Shown here one piece after another: positions 1-9,200 of a stretch of 64,000 bases of DNA. The number at the start of each line of letters is the position of its first letter. Positions within the stretch are counted from its first letter, which is position 1. The stretch is from a virus. The stretch is taken from positions 18,354 to 82,353 of IMG/VR virus record IMGVR_UViG_3300030202_002990. One strand, written 5' to 3'. The translations under genes and the position numbers were made by a program. The notes beneath the pieces were generated by a model, which worked only from the letters and a program-made list of their open reading frames with translations, had not been told where the DNA came from and did no database searches.

Positions 1-354
1 AACAAATTCACCAGGTTGAAATGTTTTCCAAATGGCAGCCTTACTAATTTTTAAATATTCTACAGGTGTTAAATCTTTAAATAGGGTTTCATATAACTCA
101 TTGTTTTTATCGTCCATGTGGACAGGTCGTTTTTCATAGATAAGAACTGCTATGTGGTATACATTTACGAGTACAAAAACAATATTCCAATTTATCGCCA
201 ACCACATTGGTTCAAGGGGGATGTAAAAATTATAAAATACAGAAAATAAACTTGCTAGTATGGATAGGATTCTAAGGTATAAAATATCCTTTACTAAAAA
301 AGAAAATGCTATTAGACCAAATGCCAGATGTCCTGCTATCGTTGCGATATTCAT
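1..354 (-). CDS. Popeye-domain membrane protein, partial (3' end outside window)
   Basis: 118 codons are visible and the reading frame runs off the left edge, so the C-terminus is missing. The start is ATG at 354, a few bases after the stop of the upstream gene. Residues 1-90 hold three hydrophobic segments. They are followed by a Trp/Asn-rich third helix, then YEKRPV, LYETLF and WKTFQPGE. This order (N in the helix, RPV just after it, LY..LF, then W.....GE opening a cyclic-nucleotide-like beta domain) is the signature of bacterial Popeye/POPDC homologues, which couple three membrane helices to a cNMP-binding-type domain. The nucleotide-binding part lies mostly outside the window, so binding cannot be judged. 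It lies downstream of a cluster of exported proteins. Confidence 0.72.
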   Translation of the reverse strand, partial: MNIATIAGHLAFGLIAFSFLVKDILYLRILSILASLFSVFYNFYIPLEPMWLAINWNIVFVLVNVYHIAVLIYEKRPVHMDDKNNELYETLFKDLTPVEYLKISKAAIWKTFQPGEFV

Positions 355-357
355 ACA

Positions 358-735
358 TTAAAACACATCTTCGGCCAATACATCATCTATTGCCGACTTG
401 ATTTCCTTATTACTTAAATCAAGTTCTCCGTCCATATCGGCTTTCCATGTTTCCTTTTTAGAACCATCATAGAATAATGCCATTGATGGAAAGTTTCTAA
501 ATCTAAGTTTCTTAACAACCTTTGGTGCTTCTTCACTCTGTACTCTTAAAATTTCACAATCTTGATATCCACTAACACCTTTGATTAGTTTCTCATCAAA
601 TTCGGTTTCTTGCCATTCTGCTGTAAATACCACAACAACAATTCCACCATTTATTTTTTCTTTAAAATTCTTATCGTTAACACCTTGACCAAATGTCATG
701 GAGAAAAATAATATCAATCCTAACAAATTTCGCAT
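358..735 (-). CDS. exported thioredoxin-fold protein lacking the CxxC site
   Basis: The chosen start is the ATG at 735, preceded by GGAG. An in-frame upstream start at 774 would put a charged stretch before the signal peptide and overlap the previous gene. Residues 1-17 form a signal peptide ending in TFGQ. The mature part has the thioredoxin pattern VVVVFTAEW, then a helix, a second strand (CEILRV) and FRNFPSMALFYDG, including the cis-Pro-like FP. The place of the WCxxC active site reads W-Q-E-T-E, so no redox chemistry is expected from it. A structural or chaperone-like role in the periplasm is possible. It lies between the GspE-N protein and the Popeye protein. Confidence 0.6.
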   Translation of the reverse strand: MRNLLGLILFFSMTFGQGVNDKNFKEKINGGIVVVVFTAEWQETEFDEKLIKGVSGYQDCEILRVQSEEAPKVVKKLRFRNFPSMALFYDGSKKETWKADMDGELDLSNKEIKSAIDDVLAEDVF

Positions 736-745
736 AATGTAACTC

Positions 746-1432
746 CTACTTGTCCTTTTTTCTCGCAACTTCAACCCTTAAGTTAGCTACAAGTTTTTCT
801 AAATCTTCAATTGCCTCTTCATACTCATCTATTATTTCATAGACGGCATCCATATCTTCTTGTAAACCACCTACTTGTGATTTATATTGTTCATAAGAAC
901 GAGGCCAGTTATGTCCATCTGGTTTGGATGGATACTCATCACCAAATATAGATTCTATAGATGGTGGTTCAGGTAAATTTTTTGCTTCTTCTATTTCTGA
1001 TAGTAACATATAGTAACCACCGACACCTGCTGCTATTACACTAACAAGTGCAATAATGGTCTGAATAGACATTGTAAACTTTGTACCCATAACTTTATCT
1101 TCCGAAAGTTCTATTGGTTCTTCTACTTTTGGTTCTTCTACTACAGGTTGTGGGGTAGGTTGAGCTACAACAGGCTTCGATTCAACTACTGGTTTTGGTA
1201 TGGGTTCTTTGTGAATCTCTTCGTGCTTTTCTTCGTGTTTTTGGGTATCCGAAGAGTGATTCATCATAGCATCGGTGATGTCCTCAAATGTGCAAACACC
1301 CATGTCTACAAGAATCTCACCAAGTGTACCTTTACGACCCTTGACTTGTTCTTGTAAGGCTTTACTTAGTTGTCGTTTTGTGATAACATCTGCATCACAT
1401 AGCAACTGACCTAATTTAACCCCATCACTCAT
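746..1432 (-). CDS. GspE N-terminal-domain protein with TM helix and coiled coil
   Basis: Residues 5-55 match the small helical domain found at the N-terminus of type II secretion/type IV pilus ATPases (KLGQLL..., ITKRQLSKAL, GEILVDMG, FEDITDAM). No ATPase follows. Instead come a Pro/Glu/Val-rich linker (about 65-110), one membrane helix (about 120-142) and a C-terminal acidic coiled coil (about 185-225). The domain therefore faces one side of the membrane and the coil the other. In full-length ATPases this domain docks to the inner-membrane assembly platform and in some (MshE-type) binds c-di-GMP. The pseudopilin genes at 22.6-24.7 kb make a link to a secretion or pilus machine attractive, but this is inference. 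Confidence 0.6.
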   Translation of the reverse strand: MSDGVKLGQLLCDADVITKRQLSKALQEQVKGRKGTLGEILVDMGVCTFEDITDAMMNHSSDTQKHEEKHEEIHKEPIPKPVVESKPVVAQPTPQPVVEEPKVEEPIELSEDKVMGTKFTMSIQTIIALVSVIAAGVGGYYMLLSEIEEAKNLPEPPSIESIFGDEYPSKPDGHNWPRSYEQYKSQVGGLQEDMDAVYEIIDEYEEAIEDLEKLVANLRVEVARKKDK

Positions 1433-1435
1433 ATA

Positions 1436-2023
1436 TTATTCACCTGTATAAAATGTTCCTTCAGGATCCATTCCGATTTCTATATTATCAAAAACCAATA
1501 ATGCTATCTGTAATTCATCTCTATATGGATTGTAGAACTGACCATTGACCACACCTGAGATTTTGTTATCTTTAACTTCTGTTATTTCTGCTTGACCAAA
1601 ATTTGTATAATCAAAACTACCTATAATTTCTAAGTCTATTGTTTTATCCCTATAAACGGTATCTTCAACTCCGTAATTTAAGTACAAACCTTCATCTATT
1701 AAATTATCATTATCCTCACCATCTTTATCATACCATATAGTAGCATAATGTTCTAATTCAGGTAAAACTCTACCAACTTCCCTTTGAAAGTGAAAAACCA
1801 ATAGTTTCTTTATCTTACCATCCTCACCAACTTGTTTACTTCCAAAAGTTGTTATTGAACCATAGTAAGTAAACGGGTCTATTGGGTCACCATTTACCCA
1901 CATTTGCATAGAAGGTTCTATTGTTTCTTCTACTCGTGTGTCTTCACAACTAATAGATAAAATTAAAATAATCCAAACCAATGGATTAAGGTACTTTTCT
2001 TTTATATCAAACCATTTTTTCAT
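1436..2023 (-). CDS. phage lipoprotein, paralogue family
   Basis: A basic N-terminus is followed by a hydrophobic stretch and the lipobox SISC with Cys at about residue 26, so it is probably lipidated and anchored in the envelope. The mature part is beta-rich with the pattern KKLLVFHFQ...ATIWYDKDGEDN. This resembles RLVVHWWS...AIWYDNFGNRD in the lipoprotein at 30399-30926, so the two look like diverged paralogues. The stop lies just before the GspE-N gene. No function is recognised. Confidence 0.6.
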   Translation of the reverse strand: MKKWFDIKEKYLNPLVWIILILSISCEDTRVEETIEPSMQMWVNGDPIDPFTYYGSITTFGSKQVGEDGKIKKLLVFHFQREVGRVLPELEHYATIWYDKDGEDNDNLIDEGLYLNYGVEDTVYRDKTIDLEIIGSFDYTNFGQAEITEVKDNKISGVVNGQFYNPYRDELQIALLVFDNIEIGMDPEGTFYTGE

Positions 2024-2024
2024 T

Positions 2025-3326
2025 TTAAAACCCCATAAATTGATAATTAATTCCTAATTTGATATCGTATGCTGGTCGTTCCCAATAATACAGATATCTA
2101 CCTTCAGCAAATACTCCAAGATTATCTTTAACCTTTACACCGAATATAGCTCCCATATCATAATCATTCCAATCCGCCCAATTGGGTTCAGAATATTCAA
2201 AATCATATGGTTCATATCCTTCATCTAAATGTTTTTTATATAGTGAAGCATTCTGATAAGAGTATTTGGTGTGTCCGTAATGAACAGGTAACCAATTACC
2301 CCAACCATGTATCCACCAATTATCTGCGTAATGGTAAAAATCCACACCTATTATCAAGGATGTTTCACTCTGATATCCTAAATTCTTTTTCTTTCCATTT
2401 ATATAAGTCTCTAACATCTGTGGAAAATGGTATATGAAATATTCTCTATCTGTGTAGGCAAATATCTTACCATTGGCATCTCTCCACAACCAATCATGTC
2501 CCCAATATTCACCTTGACCATTCCAAAAAGGACCATCACCTTCAACCTTTACCCATTCACCATCTACAAGTTCTAACAACTCATCATGAGTCCAAATAGG
2601 ATTACCATTTTCATCGTATCCCTCTAACATAGATTCATCATACCACATATTGTCATCAACACCGAAGGCATCTTCTGCAAATGCCCACCATGAACCACGA
2701 TACCAAGTCGTGTCCAATACCATAGCATCGAATCCATATACAGGATGTTGTCTATGTTTTAGACCTACACTAAAATGTAGTTTATCATTTAGTACTTCTG
2801 GTGTAAGGTGTAATCTTAAATCTCCGTGAATATAACTAATATCTTCTAATCCTAAATCAGTCATACCAACTTTAGCCATAGCCCAATCACCGATGTATCG
2901 TACCCAATATTCTTGATTGATATATTCGTTACCCCATTGTCTACCTTCAGACAATTTAAGTAAATATTCCCAACCTTTTACAGGTCCGAATGTAGCACTT
3001 TCGTTAGCATTCTGTTCTGAACCATCATACCAAGTCCCACCTTTACCAGCAGACTTAACACCTCTTTTTGGTTCGTATTGAAATCTACCAATCTTTCTCA
3101 GTCCAAATGATGATTGAAAATCAGGTTTTAAATCTCTCTCTGTCCTATCCACCACCAAGTCGCCCGTGCTCAATCCACCAACGATAGCAAACCTATCATC
3201 TTGAAATCGTGGAGCATTTAAACTAAAACTAGCATATGCTGTTGAATATTTTAAAAATTTAAGTATTTCATTTTCAGCCAACAAAGATGAGGTTATAAGT
3301 AAACCTATTATAATTTTCTTTAACAT
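2025..3326 (-). CDS. exported outer-membrane beta-barrel-like protein
   Basis: 433 residues starting with a clear signal peptide (MLKKIIIGLLITSSLLA). The mature sequence is very rich in aromatic residues with alternating hydrophobic/polar strands, and ends in a strand closing with Phe (LGINYQFMGF), the usual C-terminal signature of outer-membrane barrels. No plug, OmpA or TonB-box motif was seen. It is preceded by a promoter-like TATATTTATTAG at about 3358-3372. It lies between virion genes and a lipoprotein/GspE-N block. It may remodel the host surface, for example by masking receptors or acting as a porin. The function is not recognised. Confidence 0.55.
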   Translation of the reverse strand: MLKKIIIGLLITSSLLAENEILKFLKYSTAYASFSLNAPRFQDDRFAIVGGLSTGDLVVDRTERDLKPDFQSSFGLRKIGRFQYEPKRGVKSAGKGGTWYDGSEQNANESATFGPVKGWEYLLKLSEGRQWGNEYINQEYWVRYIGDWAMAKVGMTDLGLEDISYIHGDLRLHLTPEVLNDKLHFSVGLKHRQHPVYGFDAMVLDTTWYRGSWWAFAEDAFGVDDNMWYDESMLEGYDENGNPIWTHDELLELVDGEWVKVEGDGPFWNGQGEYWGHDWLWRDANGKIFAYTDREYFIYHFPQMLETYINGKKKNLGYQSETSLIIGVDFYHYADNWWIHGWGNWLPVHYGHTKYSYQNASLYKKHLDEGYEPYDFEYSEPNWADWNDYDMGAIFGVKVKDNLGVFAEGRYLYYWERPAYDIKLGINYQFMGF

Positions 3327-3355
3327 CTGTTTTCTCCCATTAAGCGATAAATTAC

Positions 3356-3372
3356 ACTAATAAATATAAAAC
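3356..3372 (-). promoter_or_regulatory. TATTTAT-class promoter-like site
   Basis: Read on the minus strand, TATATTTATTAG lies about 35 bases before the start of the barrel gene, in the only gap between it and the virion genes. It shares the TATTTAT core with the sites near 6275, 19790, 19857, 20260, 39355 and 41760. A perfect 5' hairpin is not evident here. Confidence 0.4.
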
Positions 3373-3379
3373 TATCCAA

Positions 3380-4465
3380 TTAAACATCAAACCGAACAAC
3401 AAAACTCATAGCTGTTTTGTCATCATTTTTTATTGGTTTTGCTGTTCTACCAACCACTAATAATTCTCCTGCATCATTATATAATCCTATTGTTGTGATG
3501 TACGGTCTGAACTCACTATGTGTTACAAAGTTTTCGTAAAATTGTGTTCCTTCGTATGTTTGATTATATGAACCACTCCCAATACCATCAAGTGGATTAT
3601 CACTCGGTGGGAAAATTGAATCAGGATTTGTACCCTCACCCAATTGGAAACTACCACTTCTTTCAAAAGTTGCACTTACATTGCTTGTAGCATTATGTTG
3701 ACCTGCCTGTGAAGTTACCATATATTCGTGTTGATAAATTGTATGTGTGGCTTGATAATTTAAAGTATACCCATCACTATTTGTACCAGTAAATGCATTT
3801 AGATACTTTGAACCAGTACTTGTCATTACTATTAAACCTTGTTTATAAAAAACATTTCCTAATACATAACTCGAACTAACATCACTCGTAGGTGTGTTGG
3901 TAAAGGAGCTTGATTTAAAAGCTGCATAACTTTGTGAATATGCAAAATCAAATAAATTACCATCTCCGTCATCACGGATATCAGTAGTCATATCACTTAT
4001 ATTATCTAATACACGAACACTCTTTGGTTTGATTCCCTCACCCATCAATTGCTGAGGAATCGTAATTACTGATGCATTATTATGCAATTCTCTAAAACTA
4101 ACATTTGTGTTTGAGTTACCATATGATAAAAATGGTTCAATTTGATTCGTGTGCTTACTAAATTTTGGACGATTGCTAAATCTTTCATAAAACTTGTGAT
4201 TTAACATATAGTATGTTGGAAGGTCATAGAATGTTCCTCCACTATACCAAGTAGATTTTGGTAATGCCATACTTCGAGACATTTGATTAAATGAACCAAT
4301 ACTTTGGGATAGGGCGGAACCTGAATCGAACCCCCTAAAACTCCCACTACTTGCCTTAAGAGCGAACACTCCACTTCCACTATCAGTATTGGTGAAAGTG
4401 AATCGCTTGTGGGTTTTGAAGGGCTCTATAGAAACATCTTGTGGGTGGACATCTCTTAAAATCAT
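3380..4465 (-). CDS. virion structural protein (tail/fibre type), paralogue of the next gene
   Basis: 361 residues, Ser/Thr/Gly/Asn-rich with many SGS-type turns, typical of phage fibre or tail decoration proteins. The C-terminus (YITTIGLYNDAGELLVVG, then K...K and a final FVVRFDV) closely parallels that of the neighbour at 4482-5519 (VYITTVGLFNNSNELLAV, final IKVKLDF). The two are therefore tandem paralogues or share an assembly domain. No lytic domain is visible. It is the last gene of the 6205-to-3380 transcription unit. Confidence 0.55.
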   Translation of the reverse strand: MILRDVHPQDVSIEPFKTHKRFTFTNTDSGSGVFALKASSGSFRGFDSGSALSQSIGSFNQMSRSMALPKSTWYSGGTFYDLPTYYMLNHKFYERFSNRPKFSKHTNQIEPFLSYGNSNTNVSFRELHNNASVITIPQQLMGEGIKPKSVRVLDNISDMTTDIRDDGDGNLFDFAYSQSYAAFKSSSFTNTPTSDVSSSYVLGNVFYKQGLIVMTSTGSKYLNAFTGTNSDGYTLNYQATHTIYQHEYMVTSQAGQHNATSNVSATFERSGSFQLGEGTNPDSIFPPSDNPLDGIGSGSYNQTYEGTQFYENFVTHSEFRPYITTIGLYNDAGELLVVGRTAKPIKNDDKTAMSFVVRFDV

Positions 4466-4481
4466 TCCACTCCCCTATGTT

Positions 4482-5519
4482 TTAGAAGTCAAGTTTGACT
4501 TTGATTAATGCCTCACGAGAATAAGATTTCAATACAGGTTGACTTAACTTGGCTACTGCTAATAGTTCATTACTATTGTTAAACAGACCTACTGTTGTTA
4601 TGTAGACTTTTGGGTCTTTAAAGAAAGTAGGTTGTGTGAAGTCACCAGTAGATGCTGTGAAGAAAGTTGGATTGTTAGAAAAATTAAATTCTTTATTTCC
4701 AGCCCTTACGAAGTAATGTGTAGATGAGAGTTTTTCTTCTCTACGAGCTTGAAAGTATGCTCCACCTTTAACACTACTAAAGAATGCTGGAACATTACCA
4801 CCATCAGTATTTGAAGTTGTATTAACACTTATAGATGCTGACGCGTCTACAATATCAGCGTTTAATAAAATAATACCTAAATCAGGATAGAACAAACCAT
4901 AACCACCACCAGGATTAGATGTTGCTGCTGTGTTTATAGATGTAGTACCACTTGTAATGGAACCAGTAACCACATTAAATACTCTACCACCTATTCCTGC
5001 TTCTGGATCTGTTGTAGAATTACTATCGTCTATCAGTCTAATATTTTCACCAACATTTTTGTTACTACCACTAATACGGAGTTCCCAATTACCTGGATCC
5101 ATCTTTTCTCTCATACGAGCTCTTTTTAATGATAGAACAAAAAAGTGTTTTGAGGTTACCGAACCAGCGTATGTGAATCTATCTCTATTTGGTGGTAATA
5201 ATAAGTTTACAAGTTGTGCGTGAATAGCTGCAGAAGCTCTATTACCAGTTGCTCCCCCAATTGTACCTAATGAACCACTACCTTCTAAGTGTCCATATCC
5301 AAGACTAAATTGGACTTCAGCTTCTGTATCTGATGATGGGTCTGTCTTATACACATCATAATAATACTTACCAGCTGAAGAGCTGTTTGCTGATTGTGAA
5401 AAGAATGTAGTTAGTGTACCAGTTCCACCACTCCATATACCACTTGATATCGTGGCCTTGATATTTTTAACCACATCATTTTCTTGGTCAAATAATTTAT
5501 ATGCTCCTGCTAATGCCAT
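4482..5519 (-). CDS. virion structural protein, C-terminal paralogue of 3380-4465
   Basis: 345 residues beginning MALAGAYKLFDQENDVV, with the Ser/Gly/Thr-rich composition of tail or head decoration proteins. Its last about 45 residues share the YITTVGL.N...ELLAVAK...P pattern with the downstream gene. It lies 16 bases from the downstream gene and 17 from the upstream one, so the three form a unit headed by the promoter-like site at about 6275. Proteins of this appearance occur in marine T4-like phages as structural proteins. The exact virion position is not known. Confidence 0.55.
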   Translation of the reverse strand: MALAGAYKLFDQENDVVKNIKATISSGIWSGGTGTLTTFFSQSANSSSAGKYYYDVYKTDPSSDTEAEVQFSLGYGHLEGSGSLGTIGGATGNRASAAIHAQLVNLLLPPNRDRFTYAGSVTSKHFFVLSLKRARMREKMDPGNWELRISGSNKNVGENIRLIDDSNSTTDPEAGIGGRVFNVVTGSITSGTTSINTAATSNPGGGYGLFYPDLGIILLNADIVDASASISVNTTSNTDGGNVPAFFSSVKGGAYFQARREEKLSSTHYFVRAGNKEFNFSNNPTFFTASTGDFTQPTFFKDPKVYITTVGLFNNSNELLAVAKLSQPVLKSYSREALIKVKLDF

Positions 5520-5536
5520 TTTCTAACTCCTAACTA

Positions 5537-6205
5537 TTAAGATGAGACTGGTGAAGCTGGACTTCCAAGTACTGTCTTATTAACAGTAACTGTTATTGTC
5601 TGTGTCGCTCCAGTCTGATTACCCACCACAGTAATTTGTGTTTTCTTCCTATTTGGTGTGGTAAATGTTTGTGGTATTACTCTTGCAGTTAAACCAACTA
5701 CACTTTGTGAGTTTGTTATTTCTTCACTACTCAAATTGACAGGTACTAATGGTGCTGTCTGTCCGGGTGCTGCTTGTCCAATCTGTAGTCTCGCGACTGC
5801 TGTGTCATGTACTAAAAATGTATATCCTAAATCTGCATCTGTTGAATTTAAAGTACCAGGACTCAATAAATCACCATTACCACCACCTTGCTGAAATGTT
5901 AGTGATGGAACAGCGATATCTAAGATTGGTAAACGAGATGTTTCCTTTGGGAGTGAAATTAACTTGTACTTTAATGCTTGTGTTTCATCAGGTACAGGTT
6001 CCAATAGGGGCATGTTCTCGATTACTGCTCCATAAAAATTTGTTCCATTGGGATGTGAGGTATCCCACAAACGATAGTCGACCTCATCGTCTGCTAATGC
6101 GAATTTCGTAACTTGAAATTCATTATTACCACGGGCTAATAACTCACGACCTCTTTTCGTAAGTATCGCATCAACCGTGATTGTGGTATTATTTAAAAAT
6201 CCCAT
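5537..6205 (-). CDS. virion structural protein
   Basis: 222 residues. The N-terminus (NNTTITVDAILTKRGRELLARG) resembles the conserved start of a structural protein seen in marine T4-like phages. The segment FQVTKFALADDEVDYRLWD follows and then a beta-rich C-terminal half with Gln/Thr-rich repeats. It is the first gene after the TATTTATA/hairpin leader at 6250-6280 and is preceded by GGAG (AAAGGAGATACA). The exact function is unknown. Confidence 0.5.
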   Translation of the reverse strand: MGFLNNTTITVDAILTKRGRELLARGNNEFQVTKFALADDEVDYRLWDTSHPNGTNFYGAVIENMPLLEPVPDETQALKYKLISLPKETSRLPILDIAVPSLTFQQGGGNGDLLSPGTLNSTDADLGYTFLVHDTAVARLQIGQAAPGQTAPLVPVNLSSEEITNSQSVVGLTARVIPQTFTTPNRKKTQITVVGNQTGATQTITVTVNKTVLGSPASPVSS

Positions 6206-6249
6206 AATTGTATCTCCTTTAGGACTGAGTAGTTTGGATTTATGTTATA

Positions 6250-6280
6250 ATAAGATTAAAACTTCTTATCTATAAATATA
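6250..6280 (-). promoter_or_regulatory. TATTTAT-class promoter with 5' hairpin
   Basis: On the minus strand TATATTTATA (6280-6271) is followed almost immediately by a perfect 6-bp hairpin, ATAAGA (6269-6264) with TCTTAT (6255-6250) and an 8-base loop. The start codon at 6205 follows after about 45 bases. The same arrangement of motif then hairpin recurs elsewhere in the window. Confidence 0.5.
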
Positions 6281-6298
6281 ATCAAACTAAATTTTTCA

Positions 6299-9200
6299 TT
6301 ATAATACATCAAGTTTAGATTCACCAGTTTCTTTTGTTACCAATGTAGTTGGTGAAGTTAGTACTACCGTTACAGGATCTAACTTGTCAAGGGTTGTTCT
6401 CTTAGTCTGTTTTGAACCTTGATACACTAATCTAAACATTTGATTGTCTTGATATAAACTTTGTTTATCACTTCTTACAAATGAAGATGAATAAAAATTA
6501 TCTAATGAAGCACTTGCCTGAGTTGTATAAAAATATCTTCTTTCATAATTGTGCTCTGAAGTTCTCGAACCACTTATGTTTGGTTGTAATACTTCTCTAA
6601 ATATATATTCAGGTCCTCCAATAGTAAGGATAAAATCACCATATGTTTCTTTTCCACCACCCCATCCAGCTAATGAAGATGAAAGTATATAAGTGGCTGG
6701 TGACCTAAATATGTCTGTTGATATTGAAGAGGTAAAAGTCAAATACTGACCACCTGATGCGGATGGTGCTGTAGAAAGGGAACCAGTGTAAGTTAGATAC
6801 TGACCACTCTGTGAAAACTGAGCCATTACATCAATGGATTGTGTCAAGGGTAATGTTGAACCACTAACAACTCTACCGAATCCCGCATCTAAATTACCCC
6901 TTACATTCACCACATCAAAATCAGGCGGTGCACCAACTACTTCCTTTCTTCTCTCCAATAAATTTGGCTCTATTAACAATCCAACATTAGCCCTTGCTTT
7001 TGCAGGAATCATCTTTCTTATTTGTTCAAATACACTTGTATCGTAAAATCTTATCAATCTCATATAATCCCAAAAATTATTTGGGGCGTTATATTTTTGC
7101 CAATAAGTCGTTGCTATGTCATCAAGTCTTCTGTATCTTCTCTCGTATTTATCTCTTGGGTCTCCTATATATTGGTCATAATCTAAATCTGCAACACTCA
7201 GTATAATATCTTCATTGATTGAATCGGTAGGACTAAAGTAAACTCCAAGTTTATTACTATCCAATGGTGCTAAATCATACGCACTTAGTTCAGACCTTTC
7301 ATCTACGGCTAAATTACCAAGTAACTTACTATCTTCTATTCTTACTTTATTTTCTACACGAACATTAGGACCCAAGTTCGGAACTTTTGCTTTTTGTTGG
7401 TCTACTAACTTTCTAAAATGTGGACGATTACCACTTGAATATCCATTAGCAGTTCCCTCTGCTGTATAAGATTGGTCTGCACTTGTATCACGAATACTTG
7501 TTGATGAATCTAAATTTTTATCATCATCGAAACTATATCTTAATACCAAATCGGTATATGATGCGGATGGATGGTTTCCATCAAATGCCTTTGGTGCCTG
7601 AACATGATTATCAAACGAACCACTATTAAGTGCAGTATTCCAATAACGAAATTCCATGATACTACCACTAAGTTGATTACCAAAATCATTACTTGGTTTA
7701 CCACCTATATAGGCAGTTTCATTACCAACAAATGCTGAATTGTTACTTGAAGTAGATGTACTACCACTTGAAAATGACTTATAAATAATTCTTGATAGTC
7801 CTGAATCGTAACGACCAACATATAATGAGTATAATATATTTTGTGATGTGGTATCGGCTGTTAATTGTCCAGTCGAACTACCACTATGATGAAATCCACT
7901 ATTTTGTACACTTGCACTCATTCTTGTTAACATTACATTATAAAATTCACCATCATATATTGGTAATGAATCTGAAGAAACCGTCAAATCAGGATTTGCT
8001 CCACCCTCTAAGAAAAATTGTACTGTTCCATAATCATCCACAGAACCATTATCAACCAATCGTAATGCTATGTCTGTACCAGCTTGCCATAATGTTTGAT
8101 TACTTCCACTAGCTGCCCTAAATCTCATCTCAATGGTATCAGGTTTTCTACCACTATTAGTATCATTAGCCCAAGTAGTTTCTATGTATTGACCAGCCTT
8201 AAACTCTGCGGCCTTTGTAAATTTTCTCGTAATTTGAAAGGATGGTTTATTCCTATTTGGATTGGGTCCTCCATACTCTCTCACTCTCAATATACTACTT
8301 GGTATTCCGTAACAATTTATTAAACCTTTGATTGACCTAATAGTACCACGAGTTTTTAAGAAGAAAGGCATGTTGTTTAAAATTCTTTTCCAAATTTCTC
8401 TCGATATATCTTTCTGAGGAGTTACTGACTGAACAGAATATTCTGAACTCGAACCAGTAACATCGGCACCAATTAAATAGTTTGGTAAACTCACAAGGTC
8501 TTGACCATCGTTTAGATAAAATCCAAAAGACCTTCCCACTTGAAAAATTAAGTCTCTTGATAATCCAACATCTAATCCATCCCTTCTATCATGTACAGCG
8601 GGAATTTGGTTTATATATGACCATATACCATCGAAATGTTCACCAGTCATATTAATAAATGTTGTAAAGGCATCATTTCTTTCATCATCTTTTATGTGGT
8701 TTGGTATATTTTCCAATAGTCTATCACGATTTTCTCTATCATAATTAGAACTACTTATAATCTGACCACTATACCAATCTACAGCAACAGATTCGGAAAC
8801 CGAATATAAAACATATGGACTAAGTGATGTACCCTCTCCACTTTTCTTAGGCCATGTGTTATCATGAAATTCACCAAGTGAACCACTCGAATAACTCGAA
8901 GATTCGAAATACATATATTTTTCAAAGGTAGTAAAATTATTTTTAATCTCACGGACATTATCTTGTAATGATTGAGTAAAAGTTGCAGTTTCTTGACCCA
9001 ATACACCACTCAAAGAATCACTTTGACTTGTAAAAAGTTCTATCTTATCCAACTTATATTTAAAGTTAACTAATCTATCTTCAACAGAACTAAACTTTGC
9101 AAAATTTTCAAATTGGGAATAATCTATACCATCCAATTCAATACTTTCATTGAAACTACCACTAATAACTTTATCTTCAATAATTTCTTGGATAGTTTTA

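Noticed and set aside
1148-1357. Plus-strand open frames opposite minus-strand genes (for example 1148-1357, 4930-5223, 14417-14923, 28401-28835)
   Set aside because: They have no ribosome site, odd composition and lie opposite genes with clear domains. They are shadows of the coding strand.
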